Below, one piece after another: positions 1-9,073 of a stretch of DNA of 64,000 nucleotides (position 1 is the stretch's first letter; every line of letters begins with the position of its first letter). Below the pieces are notes generated by a model. That model saw only the letters and a program-made list of their open reading frames with translations. It made no database searches and was not told the origin of the DNA. The position numbers and the translations under genes are program-made. The stretch is from G965207125 sp965207125 (GTDB lineage Bacteria; Pseudomonadota; Alphaproteobacteria; Puniceispirillales; UBA1172), in the NCBI GenBank assembly GCA_965207125.1, contig OZ242263.1, forward strand, positions 1,488,001 to 1,552,000. Direction: 5' to 3'.

Positions 1-504
1 ATTCCCGCAGCTCTTGATTTAGCGCAGTGTTATCTTGCGGGCAAGCGGCGGCGCAAAGCCACGTCTTTACTCGAGCGGGTTTTTATAGCTGCGCCGCATC
101 CTGAAGTCGCAACGTTGCTTTATAACAGCTGGTCAGGGCAGGGTTCAGCAAAATTATCGCGGCTAATACGGTTGGCTGAGAAAATAGGCGGTGAAGCCTT
201 ACTAGCGGCGGCAATGGCGGCCTATGATTTGGAGATGTGGGGTGAGGCGCAGCGATTGGTTTTGCAAATTCCCGAAGATGCGCGAGATAGCCGAGTTTGG
301 CGATTGCTTGCCGATATAGCAGCGCATCACATCATTAAGACGGATGATGATAAAATTTTGAATGCTGATCAGTGTTTGCGGCGAGCAGCGGTGGTGGCCC
401 GCCCGCCATGTTGGGCTTGTGAGGCTTGCGGAGCGAGGTATGAATCCTATCAATCCATATGCGATACTTGCGGGTGTTTCGCCCAGGTCGCGTGGCGGCG
501 TTAG
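1..504 (+). CDS. hemY: HemY-like TPR protein, C-terminal part (5' end outside window)
   Basis: The frame is open from base 1 to the TAG at 502-504, so only the last 167 residues are present. The visible part is rich in alpha-helical, TPR-like segments (for example AALDLAQCYLAGKRRRK near the start). It ends with two CxxC pairs, WACEACG and CDTCG, a small zinc-ribbon-like tail. Alphaproteobacterial HemY proteins, encoded downstream of hemC/hemD, are inner-membrane TPR proteins linked to haem synthesis and often end in such a tail. The identification rests on this combination and on general resemblance; the N-terminal membrane segments that would confirm it are outside the window. The gene is followed 60 bases later by tRNA-Thr. 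Confidence 0.65.
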   Translation: MPAALDLAQCYLAGKRRRKATSLLERVFIAAPHPEVATLLYNSWSGQGSAKLSRLIRLAEKIGGEALLAAAMAAYDLEMWGEAQRLVLQIPEDARDSRVWRLLADIAAHHIIKTDDDKILNADQCLRRAAVVARPPCWACEACGARYESYQSICDTCGCFAQVAWRR

Positions 505-564
505 CCGCGGCTTCGGCATTGCCAAGATGAGTCTTGGTGATTATAAAGGTTTTTCTGACACTAT

Positions 565-640
565 GCTGCTGTAGCTCAGTTGGTAGAGCAGCTGATTCGT
601 AATCAGCAGGTCGGAGGTTCAAGTCCTCTCAGCAGCACCA
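565..640 (+). tRNA. tRNA-Thr (anticodon CGT)
   Basis: A full cloverleaf can be drawn. The acceptor stem GCTGCTG (565-571) pairs with CAGCAGC (630-636), and CCA is encoded at 638-640. The D arm is GCTC/GAGC (574-577, 586-589). The anticodon stem is GCTGA/TCAGC with loop TTCGTAA, giving anticodon CGT at 598-600. The T arm is 613-629 with the seven-base loop TTCAAGT. It reads ACG codons. Confidence 0.95.
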
Positions 641-1051
641 TTGCCTTTTAGAGGTAATCATGGATAGAGGTCGGATTGCTAAGTATGGCTGGGCTGACGC
701 TGATGAGGCCTCCTGACGGCGCTCGAAGATTTATCGCTCAACTTGGAATTAGTAATGAGCATAACGTGGCTTATAATATCATCTTCACTCTTGGCGAATT
801 GGGCGATTTTTATGGATTAGTTTTCGCCGTTCGGCGGCAGTAAAAACTCTCACAAAAGATGGATATAAACCATAATCAACATTTAAAAACATGGAATTTT
901 TTAATGTAAAGATGGAGCGTTGGAACTTTGATTTTACAGTGATGAAGAATAGTCAAAAAATCGCAGAGTTTTTAGATATTTTCAAGCAGGACGATATTAA
1001 AGATAAGTGGGTTAGTATTATTGAGTTTGAAAATTCAGAGTTATATAAATA
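641..1051. other. non-coding or decayed stretch after tRNA-Thr
   Basis: No convincing gene is visible here apart from a doubtful 53-codon frame at 891-1052. The sequence becomes AT-rich from about 840. Together with the broken methyltransferase that follows, it looks like the residue of an acquired segment. No second copy of the tRNA-Thr 3' end was found in it. Confidence 0.5.
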
Positions 1052-1052
1052 A
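891..1052 (+). CDS. short hypothetical frame (53 aa), doubtful
   Basis: ATG at 891, TAA at 1050-1052, predicted product 53 residues, charged and helical in appearance, no motif recognised. No good ribosome-binding site precedes it. It abuts the methyltransferase remnant and has the same AT-rich composition, so it may be another fragment of the same decayed locus rather than a working gene. Confidence 0.2.
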   Translation: MEFFNVKMERWNFDFTVMKNSQKIAEFLDIFKQDDIKDKWVSIIEFENSELYK

Positions 1053-1375
1053 ATGTAATCAAAGAAAAATCATATAATCGAGGTGGTAAAGCTTATCAAT
1101 TCAAAAGGGTTGAGGAATATCAAGATAAAGAAGGACAATGGTGCGCCATGGCGGCGGCCCGAGATGTGTGGGAGATAAATGCGGTGGGGCCCATCGAAAG
1201 AACGCACTGGCTATCCAACTCAAAAACCGATTGAATTACTCGAGGGAATTATTCTGGCTTCATCCGAGAAAGGCGATGTTATTCTCGGTCCATTCTGGAG
1301 GTGGCCACCGCTTGCATTGTAGCGGAAATGTTAGAAAGAGATTGGAAAAGCGATCTGCTGTTCAAAATTAAAATA
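1052..1375 (+). pseudogene. DNA (adenine/cytosine-N4) methyltransferase remnant, frameshifted
   Basis: Three reading frames together spell the C-terminal half of an N6-adenine or N4-cytosine DNA methyltransferase. Frame one (1052 to about 1195) reads through RVEEYQDKEGQW and DVWEINAVGPIE. Frame two (about 1190-1300) carries the hallmark ERTGYPTQKPIELLEGII and ASSEKGDVILGPF. Frame three (about 1300-1375) continues ACIVAEMLERDWKS. In intact enzymes the second piece ends in DPFxGxGT, the SAM-binding motif I; here the Asp has become Gly and the glycine loop is split by a frameshift. No full-length product is possible. This looks like a dead modification gene left from a restriction-modification or phage locus near tRNA-Thr. 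Confidence 0.75.
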
Positions 1376-1382
1376 AAACATC

Positions 1383-2828
1383 TTAGGTTTTGATCGCGAT
1401 GTTTTTGGTCTGAACATAATTTAATAACGCCTCGCGGCCTTTCTCACGACCATAACCGGATTTACCATAACCACCAAACGGTGTCTCAACACCGCCAGCA
1501 AACCACTCATTAACAAAAACTTGACCTGCGCGCATGTGCCGGCAAACATGCATCGCCCGATCAATATCGCGTGTGAAAACACCGCCAACTAAACCATAAT
1601 TCGTCCCGTTGGCTACGTGGATAGCCTCGTCGTCATCACTCACTTTTAGTACCGATAAAACCGGGCCAAAAACCTCTTCTTGAGCGATTACCATATCAGG
1701 CGTCACCTGATCAAAAACTGTAGGCGCTAAAAAACTGCCCTCACGGTTAAGCCGATGACCACCAGTCACCGCCCTCGCCCCTGACGATACTGCATCGTGG
1801 CACATCGCCTCTGCTCGGTTGCGTTGGCCTTCAGAAATCATCGCCCCCATATTAGCGCCGAACTCGCGCCTATCCATTCCTGGACCAACCGATAAACTGT
1901 CAGCCAGCGACGACGCACGCGCCACAATCTCATCATGCACACTTTCATGCGCGATCACTCGCGACATCGCTGAACACACTTGACCCGCATTAAAGAAAAT
2001 GCCCCAACGCATCGAATCCATCACCTGATCAAGATCAGCATCGGCCATCACAATAGCCGCCGACTTACCTCCTAGTTCCAACACCGCTGGAACGACGTTC
2101 CCTGCCGCCGCCTTTGCCACGCTGATCCCCGTTTCAACTGAGCCTGTGAAAACAATCTGATTGATTTCACTATGTGCTGCTAGTGCTGCGCCTGCAACTT
2201 CACCTTCACCACATAGAATGTTCACCGCTCCGTTAGGGAATCCTGCTGCCAATGCGGCCTCAGCAAGGTAAGACGAACTCAATGGATCAAGTTCAGGGGT
2301 CTTGATCACCACGCTGTTGCCGGTGGCGAGTGCTGCTGATATGCCCCGAGCCGCCATCTCAATCGGATAATTCCACGGAATGATTTGTGCTGAAACGCCC
2401 ATTGGTTCGTGAAGAGTAAAATCGAGATAACCATTACCGAGCGGAATAGATCGCCCCTCCATCGTTTCAGCTTGATTGCCGTAATATTCAAAATAGCGCG
2501 CTGCGCCATCTATTTCGATCAATGATTCCCAATACGGCTTGCCCGATTCAAGCGTTAATAGTGTGGCGATTTCATCGCGCCGCTCGGTGAGATAATTCCC
2601 TATCCCCCTGACCATACGGCCAATCTCAACTGGGCGCATCCCGCGTAAATCGCCGCGCTCATGGCACGCGCGCGCTGCGGATACAGCACTATTTATATCC
2701 TCTGCATCCGCCGCTGCTACTTCAGCTATAGCCGAGCCATCCGCCGGGTTATAAACTGTCAAGCGTCCGCCGTGGCCTTTAACAAAACGCCCGTCAATAA
2801 AATGAGGCCAAAAAGATTTGATATTCAT
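1383..2828 (-). CDS. NAD(P)+-dependent aldehyde dehydrogenase
   Basis: A 481-residue protein, the normal length for the ALDH superfamily. The catalytic cysteine is visible in NAGQVCSAMSR (about residue 285) and the general-base glutamate in VLELGGKSAA (about 251). The cofactor-fold signatures IIPWNYP and FTGSVETG and the C-terminal EEVFGPV are intact. The closest named relatives by eye are betaine-aldehyde/4-aminobutyraldehyde dehydrogenases, but the substrate cannot be fixed from sequence alone. I chose the ATG at 2828 (MNIKSFWPHF) because the family alignment starts there; an upstream frame adds 17 unlikely residues. It is divergent from the ferredoxin reductase gene 74 bases away. A choline dehydrogenase at 34.6 kb would produce betaine aldehyde, so a role in that pathway is possible but unproven. 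Confidence 0.9.
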   Translation of the reverse strand: MNIKSFWPHFIDGRFVKGHGGRLTVYNPADGSAIAEVAAADAEDINSAVSAARACHERGDLRGMRPVEIGRMVRGIGNYLTERRDEIATLLTLESGKPYWESLIEIDGAARYFEYYGNQAETMEGRSIPLGNGYLDFTLHEPMGVSAQIIPWNYPIEMAARGISAALATGNSVVIKTPELDPLSSSYLAEAALAAGFPNGAVNILCGEGEVAGAALAAHSEINQIVFTGSVETGISVAKAAAGNVVPAVLELGGKSAAIVMADADLDQVMDSMRWGIFFNAGQVCSAMSRVIAHESVHDEIVARASSLADSLSVGPGMDRREFGANMGAMISEGQRNRAEAMCHDAVSSGARAVTGGHRLNREGSFLAPTVFDQVTPDMVIAQEEVFGPVLSVLKVSDDDEAIHVANGTNYGLVGGVFTRDIDRAMHVCRHMRAGQVFVNEWFAGGVETPFGGYGKSGYGREKGREALLNYVQTKNIAIKT

Positions 2829-2902
2829 CTCAAAAACCCTATACATAATTAAGGAATACGCTAAGGGCAGTATAACCATTATAAGGATATTTCTGCAATA
2901 CC

Positions 2903-4165
2903 ATGAACGCCTCGTCCGAACATAACGATCACACCATTATTATCGGTGCGAGCCATAGTGGAGTCGCTTGCGCTGAAGCTTTAAGGCATCGCGGCTATCA
3001 GGGTGAGATCACTATTATTGATCGTCTTAAGGGCACGCCGTTTGAAAGACCGCCCTTATCTAAAAAATTTCTCACCGCCGGCAGCCAGGATGATGATCAG
3101 CGGTTTTATCTCCGCTCTACCGAATGGTATCAGCAAAACGATATCAAGTTGATCAGCGGACGCGAAACCGTTTCCATCGATAGCAAGCTGCGCCGCCTAA
3201 CCCTCGATGACGGGCAAATGATGGATTGGCGGAATCTGGTATTGGCCACTGGCGCGACTCCTAGAAAACTACCTTCTTTTTCCGAGGACGGTAGCGATGA
3301 TATTTTTTATCTGCGCGATGTCGATGATGCGAGGTTGTTGCGCGATGGCTTGGGCCAAGCACAAAGTGTGGCGATTATAGGTGGCGGCTATATCGGGCTC
3401 GAAGTGGCTGCATCAGCAGCGAGCATGGGCGCGAAAGTCATGGTGATAGAGGCCGCCCCTCGACTGCTGGCAAGGGTCGCGAGTGTCCCTGCGTCACAAT
3501 TTTTTACCGCTCTGCACAAGGATAAAGGCGTTATCATCCACACTGATGCGGTAATAAAAAAAATCAGCCATGACAATGGCCAGACCAGACTTGATTTGGC
3601 ATCTAGTGAGGCGTTGTGTGTTGATATGGTGGTCGCGGGTATCGGCGTTGTGCCTGACATCGCACTTTGTGCGATGACGGGGGTTAAAACCAATAACGGA
3701 GTAAGCGTGGATAATTCTTACCGGACTAATATCAATGGAATTTTCGCAATTGGCGATGTTGCTTTGCCGCAAGATGGCTATACCGCTGGGGCGCTACGGA
3801 TCGAATCTGTTCATCACGCGCAAATGAGTGCCAGCATTGCCGCCGCCGCTATCACCGGTGAGCCAATTTCTAATCATGAGATCCCGTGGTTTTGGTCGGA
3901 GCAATTCGATTGCCGCTTGCAATCGGCTGGCATCGTTCCCGCTGACCGCCAGACGGTCACAAGACAGGGACGTCGTGAGGGTGCGATTTCATTTTGGTCG
4001 TTCGAGGGGGACAAATTCCGTGCGGTGGAAGCTATCAATGATGCTCAGGCTTATATGGTCGGCAAAAAACTGCTCGAAAGCGATAGTAATGTCTCACTTG
4101 AGGCGGTGGCCGATACAACACGGGAATTGAAATCTCTGCTGCCTCCCGCGCAAAAGTCACCTTAA
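2903..4165 (+). CDS. FAD/NAD(P)H ferredoxin (rubredoxin-type) reductase
   Basis: A 420-residue flavoprotein of the ferredoxin reductase family that supplies electrons to oxygenases and P450s (relatives: ThcD, CamA, PuxA types). The FAD-binding GxGxxG-like motif is GASHSGVACAEA near residue 15, the NAD(P)H-binding fold GGGYIGLEVAAS is near 160, and the second FAD motif IFAIGDVAL is near 279. A C-terminal reductase domain with EQFDCRLQSAG follows. The first motif reads GASHSG where GAGxAG is common, a variation also seen in this subfamily. No ferredoxin or oxygenase gene lies next to it, so its partner is unknown. The ALDH gene is divergent, suggesting shared control from the 74-base gap. Confidence 0.85.
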   Translation: MNASSEHNDHTIIIGASHSGVACAEALRHRGYQGEITIIDRLKGTPFERPPLSKKFLTAGSQDDDQRFYLRSTEWYQQNDIKLISGRETVSIDSKLRRLTLDDGQMMDWRNLVLATGATPRKLPSFSEDGSDDIFYLRDVDDARLLRDGLGQAQSVAIIGGGYIGLEVAASAASMGAKVMVIEAAPRLLARVASVPASQFFTALHKDKGVIIHTDAVIKKISHDNGQTRLDLASSEALCVDMVVAGIGVVPDIALCAMTGVKTNNGVSVDNSYRTNINGIFAIGDVALPQDGYTAGALRIESVHHAQMSASIAAAAITGEPISNHEIPWFWSEQFDCRLQSAGIVPADRQTVTRQGRREGAISFWSFEGDKFRAVEAINDAQAYMVGKKLLESDSNVSLEAVADTTRELKSLLPPAQKSP

Positions 4166-4257
4166 AAAATTGACTTCCCAACCTAATTAGATAGACTTGA
4201 CACGGATAGCGCGTAAGACAAGCGCTTTGGACGTAATGAGTAAAGGAGAAATTAACC
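4166..4257 (+). promoter_or_regulatory. upstream region of the TRAP-dddP operon with promoter-like elements
   Basis: TTGACT (4170-4175) is followed after 16 bases by TAGACT (4192-4197). A perfect -35 hexamer TTGACA lies at 4197-4202 but has no good -10 at normal spacing. An AAGCGCTT palindrome at 4220-4227 could be an operator. The ribosome-binding site AAAGGAG precedes the dctP ATG. None of this is tested. Confidence 0.35.
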
Positions 4258-5346
4258 ATGGAACGCCGAGATTTTATCACTAAAGCAGGTTTGGGCGGGG
4301 TCGCCGCCACTACCGCACTCGCAACTCCCGCGATTGCACAGGGGCGAATTGAAATCAGCATGGTTTCAACATGGCCGCGAGATTTTCCAGGACTTGGCAC
4401 TGGCGCACAACGCTTCGCTGAGAGATTGGGTCAGGTTTCTGATGGCAGGATGCAGGTCACCTATTATGCTGCAAATGAGCGCGTTGGAGCTTTTGATGCT
4501 TTCGATGAAGTCGCCTCAGGCAATGCGCAAATGTATCATGGTGCTGATTATTACTGGAAAGGCAAACATCCGGGTTGGGCTTATTTTACCGCGGTGCCTT
4601 TCGGTCTTACCGCTGCTGAGATAGATGCTTGGATTACTTATATGGGCGGCCAAGAATTATGGGACGAGCTGGCGGGTGAATTTGGACTTAAATGTATGCC
4701 TTGCGGCAATACTGGAGTCCAGTGGGGTGGATGGTTTAACAAGGAAATCAATTCAGCCGATGACTTGAAAGGGCTGAAAATGAGGATGCCTGGGCTTGGC
4801 GGCGATATGTTGGCTAAAATAGGTGCTTCGCCTGTCTCTCTTCCGGGTGGACAAATCTATGAGAATCTTGTTTCAGGCTCGATTGATGCCACCGAATGGG
4901 TTGGACCTTGGAATGATGAGGCGATGAAATTTTATGAGGCTGCCCGTTATTACTATTTCCCCGGCCCACATGAGCCCGGCTCGCAGCTGGCGACTGGAAT
5001 CAATGCGTCTTTCTGGGGTGGTCTCAGCCAAAGCGATCAGATTCTGATCGCTACTGCGGCTCAGGCTATGACCCACGACATCATGAGTGAATATAACGCC
5101 AAAAACGGCGCGGCGTTGCAGCGCCTCGTCAATGATCACGGTGTGGAAGTGCGTGAGTTCAATGATGACGTCTACAATGCTTTTGGGCGTGGGGCCGAGG
5201 AAGTTTATGCCGAGGTTGTGGGACATTCTGATTTGGCGCGCCGAATTCACGAATCCATGCTGGTTGCGCGGAAAACCGTAGGAGAGTATCTGCAACTCAA
5301 TGATGTGGAGTATATCACCAAGCGGAATCGCGTTCTGAATGGCTAG
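4258..5346 (+). CDS. dctP: TRAP transporter periplasmic substrate-binding protein (DctP family)
   Basis: A 362-residue DctP-type solute receptor. The N-terminus has a twin-arginine signal (RRDFITKAG, then an Ala-rich hydrophobic stretch) ending at ATPAIAQ, so it is probably exported folded by Tat and cleaved after AIA-Q. Conserved features include the YHGADYYWKGKHPG segment and the ATEWVGPWND segment, in the position where TRAP receptors hold the carboxylate-binding arginine region. It delivers a ligand, normally a carboxylate, to the DctQM permease encoded next. A strong AAAGGAG site lies 8 bases before the ATG. The transporter is in line with dddP, so a DMSP-related or C3/C4 acid substrate is plausible, but this is inference only. 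Confidence 0.9.
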   Translation: MERRDFITKAGLGGVAATTALATPAIAQGRIEISMVSTWPRDFPGLGTGAQRFAERLGQVSDGRMQVTYYAANERVGAFDAFDEVASGNAQMYHGADYYWKGKHPGWAYFTAVPFGLTAAEIDAWITYMGGQELWDELAGEFGLKCMPCGNTGVQWGGWFNKEINSADDLKGLKMRMPGLGGDMLAKIGASPVSLPGGQIYENLVSGSIDATEWVGPWNDEAMKFYEAARYYYFPGPHEPGSQLATGINASFWGGLSQSDQILIATAAQAMTHDIMSEYNAKNGAALQRLVNDHGVEVREFNDDVYNAFGRGAEEVYAEVVGHSDLARRIHESMLVARKTVGEYLQLNDVEYITKRNRVLNG

Positions 5347-5348
5347 AT

Positions 5349-5396
5349 CAGCTTGGTGATGGCGGTGGCGAAACTTGTCGCCGCCAGAACCAGCTG
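5349..5396 (+). promoter_or_regulatory. intergenic hairpin between dctP and dctQ
   Basis: Inner stem GGTGGCGA (5364-5371) pairs with TCGCCGCC (5378-5385), allowing one G-U pair, around a six-base loop. Outer arms CAGCTTGGT (5349-5357) and ACCAGCTG (5389-5396) extend it with one bulge. There is no T-run after it, so it is more likely an mRNA-stabilising or partial-attenuation structure that raises receptor over permease levels than a full terminator. Confidence 0.5.
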
Positions 5397-5424
5397 TCGC
5401 AAAACCGCACCCCGCAAAAACTAA

Positions 5425-6408
5425 ATGAGCGAGCATACCAATAACACTCTGTCTTTTGCTCTCGCACGAAGCGTTATGCTCGCTGGAGTCGGGCTTGCTG
5501 TTCTCTATGTTATAGATACGTTTCTGATTTTTGGACTCGGGTTGCCGAGTGCAACCAGAGGGGTTGCTGCGTCGAGTGAGCCTTCGGTTATCATTGATTT
5601 GCTGGGGTTAGTCAGGCTCGCGGCGTATCCCACTCTATTGATCTTCGCTTTTTATCGAGGATTTTTTTTGGGGTCTATAGAAAATGACGCCGCCGCGCTC
5701 GATCGTCTTGCGGCGTTTATTATACGTGCAGCGTTCTGGTCAGTTCTGCTGATCGGTATTACCGATGCTGTGTTGTCATTTTTGCGGGTTCAGGGGTTGC
5801 ACACCCATATTTTCGGCACAAGTCTCGCGACTAACTTGGGAGTTTCCATCTATCGCGGGACTTGGGTGCATATTCCTCTAATGGCGGTGGCGGTGTTGAT
5901 CGCCGCACGTACGCGCGGCATGGCATTTATCTGGCTCGCATTGATGGTGGTGGTCGCTGAGTTGTTGATAGTGATCGCGCGCTTTATTTTTTCCTATGAG
6001 CAGACTTTCATGGGTGATTTGGTCCGATTTTGGTATGCAGCGCTATTTTTATTTGCCAGTGCGCAAACGTTGAAAGAAGAAGGCCATGTTCGAGTCGATG
6101 TGATCTATGCTGGATTGAGCGAGATGACAAAAGCACGACTTAACGCGATCGGAATAGTATTGTTCGCTATTCCCTTATGCTGGCTGATCCTGTTGCGCGG
6201 CATGTGGAGCAAAACCAGCTTAATTACTAGCCCTCTTCTTAATTTTGAGACCTCAATGAGTGGATTCGGCATGTATGTCAAATACCTGATGGCGGGGTTT
6301 TTGATTATTTTTGCGCTATCGATGCTGGCCCAGCTTTCAGCGTATTTTCTCACAGCTCTTGTGCGTATTAATGCCGGCGCATCGGTTTCTTCGCGTGAGA
6401 TGGCGTGA
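5425..6408 (+). CDS. dctQ: TRAP transporter small permease (DctQ family)
   Basis: A 327-residue inner-membrane protein with repeated hydrophobic segments (about residues 12-32, 58-78, 100-120, 145-165, 172-192, 205-220, 240-258 and 287-310). That makes it longer than the usual four-helix DctQ of about 160-200 residues, as in the extended small subunits that partner large DctM proteins of the mannitol/chloroaromatic type. The motif SAQTLKEEGHVRVDVIY is the typical conserved DctQ segment. It lies 78 bases after dctP and its stop codon overlaps the dctM ATG by one base (TGATG), so the three are co-transcribed. The start at 5425 lacks a strong ribosome-binding site; translation may depend on the preceding gene. 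Confidence 0.85.
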   Translation: MSEHTNNTLSFALARSVMLAGVGLAVLYVIDTFLIFGLGLPSATRGVAASSEPSVIIDLLGLVRLAAYPTLLIFAFYRGFFLGSIENDAAALDRLAAFIIRAAFWSVLLIGITDAVLSFLRVQGLHTHIFGTSLATNLGVSIYRGTWVHIPLMAVAVLIAARTRGMAFIWLALMVVVAELLIVIARFIFSYEQTFMGDLVRFWYAALFLFASAQTLKEEGHVRVDVIYAGLSEMTKARLNAIGIVLFAIPLCWLILLRGMWSKTSLITSPLLNFETSMSGFGMYVKYLMAGFLIIFALSMLAQLSAYFLTALVRINAGASVSSREMA

Positions 6409-9056
6409 TGGAATTTTTTTTCCTATTCTTGTTATTTGCCATCATGATATATGCGCTTGGCTCAGGTTTTCCGGTGGCTTTCGCTTTGCCGGGGGCCGCG
6501 ATTTTGACCATCTCGCTTGCCGCCGCGACCGGCTATGTTCTTGAAGGTAATCCCAGTGCTTATTTTATTCAGGATGGCCCCATAGAATGGTTAACCGCAG
6601 GTGTCACCAATTTTCGAGGTATTTACTGGGAGGTTGAACGCGATACGTTGATCGCCATTCCGCTTTTTATTTTCATGGGGATTATGTTGCAACGCTCGCG
6701 CATCGCCGAGGATTTATTGGTCACTATGGCGCAGCTGTTTGGTCCGATTCCTGGCGGGTTGGGTGTTTCGGTGGTGTGTGTTGGCGCGTTACTTGCCGCC
6801 ACCACGGGTATTGTTGGCGCGACTGTGGTCGCTATGGGGTTGATCTCACTACCGGCGATGCTGCGTAATAATTATGCAAAACCTCTGGCGACTGGCACAA
6901 TTTGCGCGTCGGGCACTTTGGGACAAATCATCCCGCCCTCGATTGTTCTGATCATTCTCGCTGACCAGCTGGCGAACGCCGTAGATGTGGCCTCCTCCGA
7001 GAGAAAGGCACTTTATAAAAAAGTCACTGGTGAGTTTTCGATGCCAAGCGATCTCGATATTGTCTCGACCAGTGCGGGTGATATGTTTCTCGGCGCATTT
7101 CTGCCCGGGCTGGTGCTGGTGGGGCTTTATATACTGTATATTCTCATTACTGCTTTCTTGCGTCCGGCTTCTGCACCGACTGTTCACTATGAAGGTAAAC
7201 TTTTGACACGCAATTTTTTGATTAAAGTGATGCTCGCTCTGCTTCCTCCTCTGGTGCTGATCTTTGCTGTTTTGGGCTCTATTATTCTCGGTATTGCAAC
7301 AGTCAATCAGGCGGGAGCAATTGGTGCGATAGGCGCGACCATCATGGCGGGGTATCGGTTAAAAGAAGGCCAGAAAGACGCCTACTATCCTGCGATTTTG
7401 GGGGTGCTATCTCTGGCTGTTATATTTATTCTAACCCTGATTTTTGACCTTAATATCCAGACTTTTGATGGCGCCGCAGATATGATCGGGCTTGGGTTGG
7501 CGGTCATCGCCGTGGTTGGCTTTGCCGCCGCCGTGATCTGGAGTATCTGCCGGGCCCATGCCATAGAGGACACGCTGAAAGGCGTGATGCTTGAAACCGC
7601 CAAAACCTCATCGATGGTGTTCATCATTCTGCTTGGTGCGGCGATGCTGACCGCTGCTTTTCGCGGGTTTGGGGGCGAGGAAGTAGTAAAAGATTTTCTA
7701 TTGCAGTTGCCAGGCGGATTCTGGAGTCAGTTTATTGTGGTCATGGCGGTGATCTTTGTGCTGGGATTTTTCCTCGATTTTATCGAAATCGCCGTGGTGG
7801 TTGTGCCGATTGTCGCGCCTATTTTGCTCATTGATCCCTCGGCTAATGTTACCGCGGTCTGGCTTGGAGTGATGATCGGGATGAATATTCAAACCTCTTT
7901 TCTCACCCCGCCTTTTGGTTTTGCATTGTTTTATCTGCGCGGTGTTGCCGATGCGGCCGTGCGCACGATCGATATCTATAAAGGCGTTGTGCCGTTCATT
8001 GCCTTGCAGCTGATAGGATTGACAATTGTTGGGGTGACACCTGCTCTGGTCAATTATCTGCCAACCAGAACTTATCTGACTGGCGATATCGCGCCGCCGC
8101 CGAAAAACCCACGTTTGCAGTCGTGTCTTGAAAATGACCTTTTCCCCCAATATGACGCGCAACGTGATGATATTATTGGTGAGATAGCTATGCTGGAGGT
8201 GCTTGATGTCTCCACAATGCCTCAAGCACATCAGAAGAAATTGACTCGAAGTTTTGAGGATGCAAGGAAAATTTTTGAAGCAATTACTGCTATTCGTGTA
8301 GCCAAGGCCGCTTATGATAAAGCTTTGCCTGATTACACCGTTCTTCATAGAGAGACGCGCATGATCGAGCGCAATATCGGCCGCCATCAACGTCATTTTG
8401 ACGATTTGCACGATGACTATCGCGCGACTGACGATTCCTCGGAAAAAGCAACGATCACTTTAGAACAGGAAACTTTGCTCGATGCAATTGCCGATCTCGA
8501 AGCGTCCATTTCGTCTGAATGGGATGAAGCCGACAAGGTATTTCGTCTCCTGTCTGATCAGGTTAAAAAATCCGAACGTGCTTATCGACGACTGGCTGAT
8601 ATGTCTTACGCCAATCTGGCCGATGTGCTTAAATATATCGGCTCAGCCGAAGAATTAGCGGGATTATCTCCTCGTATTATTGCCGCTCAGGCCGAGGTGA
8701 GTGCTATGGCTGAGACCGGCACGGATGAGATTGCCTCGCTCAAGACCGGCTTGCGCAAGATCGCTGAGACCTCATCTATTGTAGATCATCTGAGCGACGC
8801 TGAAAAAGCACTGGCCGCCGACACACCAGACCAGGCGACCGCTCGAGAGGCATTGATCAAGGCCGCAAATCTGACGGAGGTCGAAATCACCACCCGCCGC
8901 CGAGCTTACGCGGCCATCGGTTTGGCTCTTGACAATTATGAATTAAAAATAAGACACTCTATTGGTTTACGTCAGCAGATTCGCTTACCGATCGAAGTTG
9001 CATCGGGCATCACTGGATGTCTTGCTGCGCACCGCGATGTTTCGCTAAGGTTTTAA
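6408..9056 (+). CDS. dctM: TRAP transporter large permease (DctM family) with long C-terminal cytoplasmic extension
   Basis: An 882-residue protein. The first 560 or so residues form the multi-helix DctM ion-coupled permease, with LATGTICASGTLGQIIPPS and NIQTSFLTPPFGFALFYLRG as its recognisable signatures. The remaining 320 residues are hydrophilic, lack membrane segments and look coiled-coil or alpha-helical. DctM is usually 420-600 residues, so this tail is exceptional, although TRAP large subunits of this branch do vary in length. I prefer the ATG at 6408 to the GTG at 6405. The last residues (GCLAAHRDVSLRF) look unlike the preceding helices and the frame may have slipped near the end. Next in the operon is the hydrolase-OsmC gene. 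Confidence 0.88.
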   Translation: MEFFFLFLLFAIMIYALGSGFPVAFALPGAAILTISLAAATGYVLEGNPSAYFIQDGPIEWLTAGVTNFRGIYWEVERDTLIAIPLFIFMGIMLQRSRIAEDLLVTMAQLFGPIPGGLGVSVVCVGALLAATTGIVGATVVAMGLISLPAMLRNNYAKPLATGTICASGTLGQIIPPSIVLIILADQLANAVDVASSERKALYKKVTGEFSMPSDLDIVSTSAGDMFLGAFLPGLVLVGLYILYILITAFLRPASAPTVHYEGKLLTRNFLIKVMLALLPPLVLIFAVLGSIILGIATVNQAGAIGAIGATIMAGYRLKEGQKDAYYPAILGVLSLAVIFILTLIFDLNIQTFDGAADMIGLGLAVIAVVGFAAAVIWSICRAHAIEDTLKGVMLETAKTSSMVFIILLGAAMLTAAFRGFGGEEVVKDFLLQLPGGFWSQFIVVMAVIFVLGFFLDFIEIAVVVVPIVAPILLIDPSANVTAVWLGVMIGMNIQTSFLTPPFGFALFYLRGVADAAVRTIDIYKGVVPFIALQLIGLTIVGVTPALVNYLPTRTYLTGDIAPPPKNPRLQSCLENDLFPQYDAQRDDIIGEIAMLEVLDVSTMPQAHQKKLTRSFEDARKIFEAITAIRVAKAAYDKALPDYTVLHRETRMIERNIGRHQRHFDDLHDDYRATDDSSEKATITLEQETLLDAIADLEASISSEWDEADKVFRLLSDQVKKSERAYRRLADMSYANLADVLKYIGSAEELAGLSPRIIAAQAEVSAMAETGTDEIASLKTGLRKIAETSSIVDHLSDAEKALAADTPDQATAREALIKAANLTEVEITTRRRAYAAIGLALDNYELKIRHSIGLRQQIRLPIEVASGITGCLAAHRDVSLRF

Positions 9057-9073
9057 GAGAGAAGGAGAAAATC

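Noticed and set aside
641..1380. tRNA-Thr as attachment site of a second island
   Set aside because: Apart from the decayed methyltransferase there is no repeat of the tRNA-Thr 3' end in the following 740 bases.
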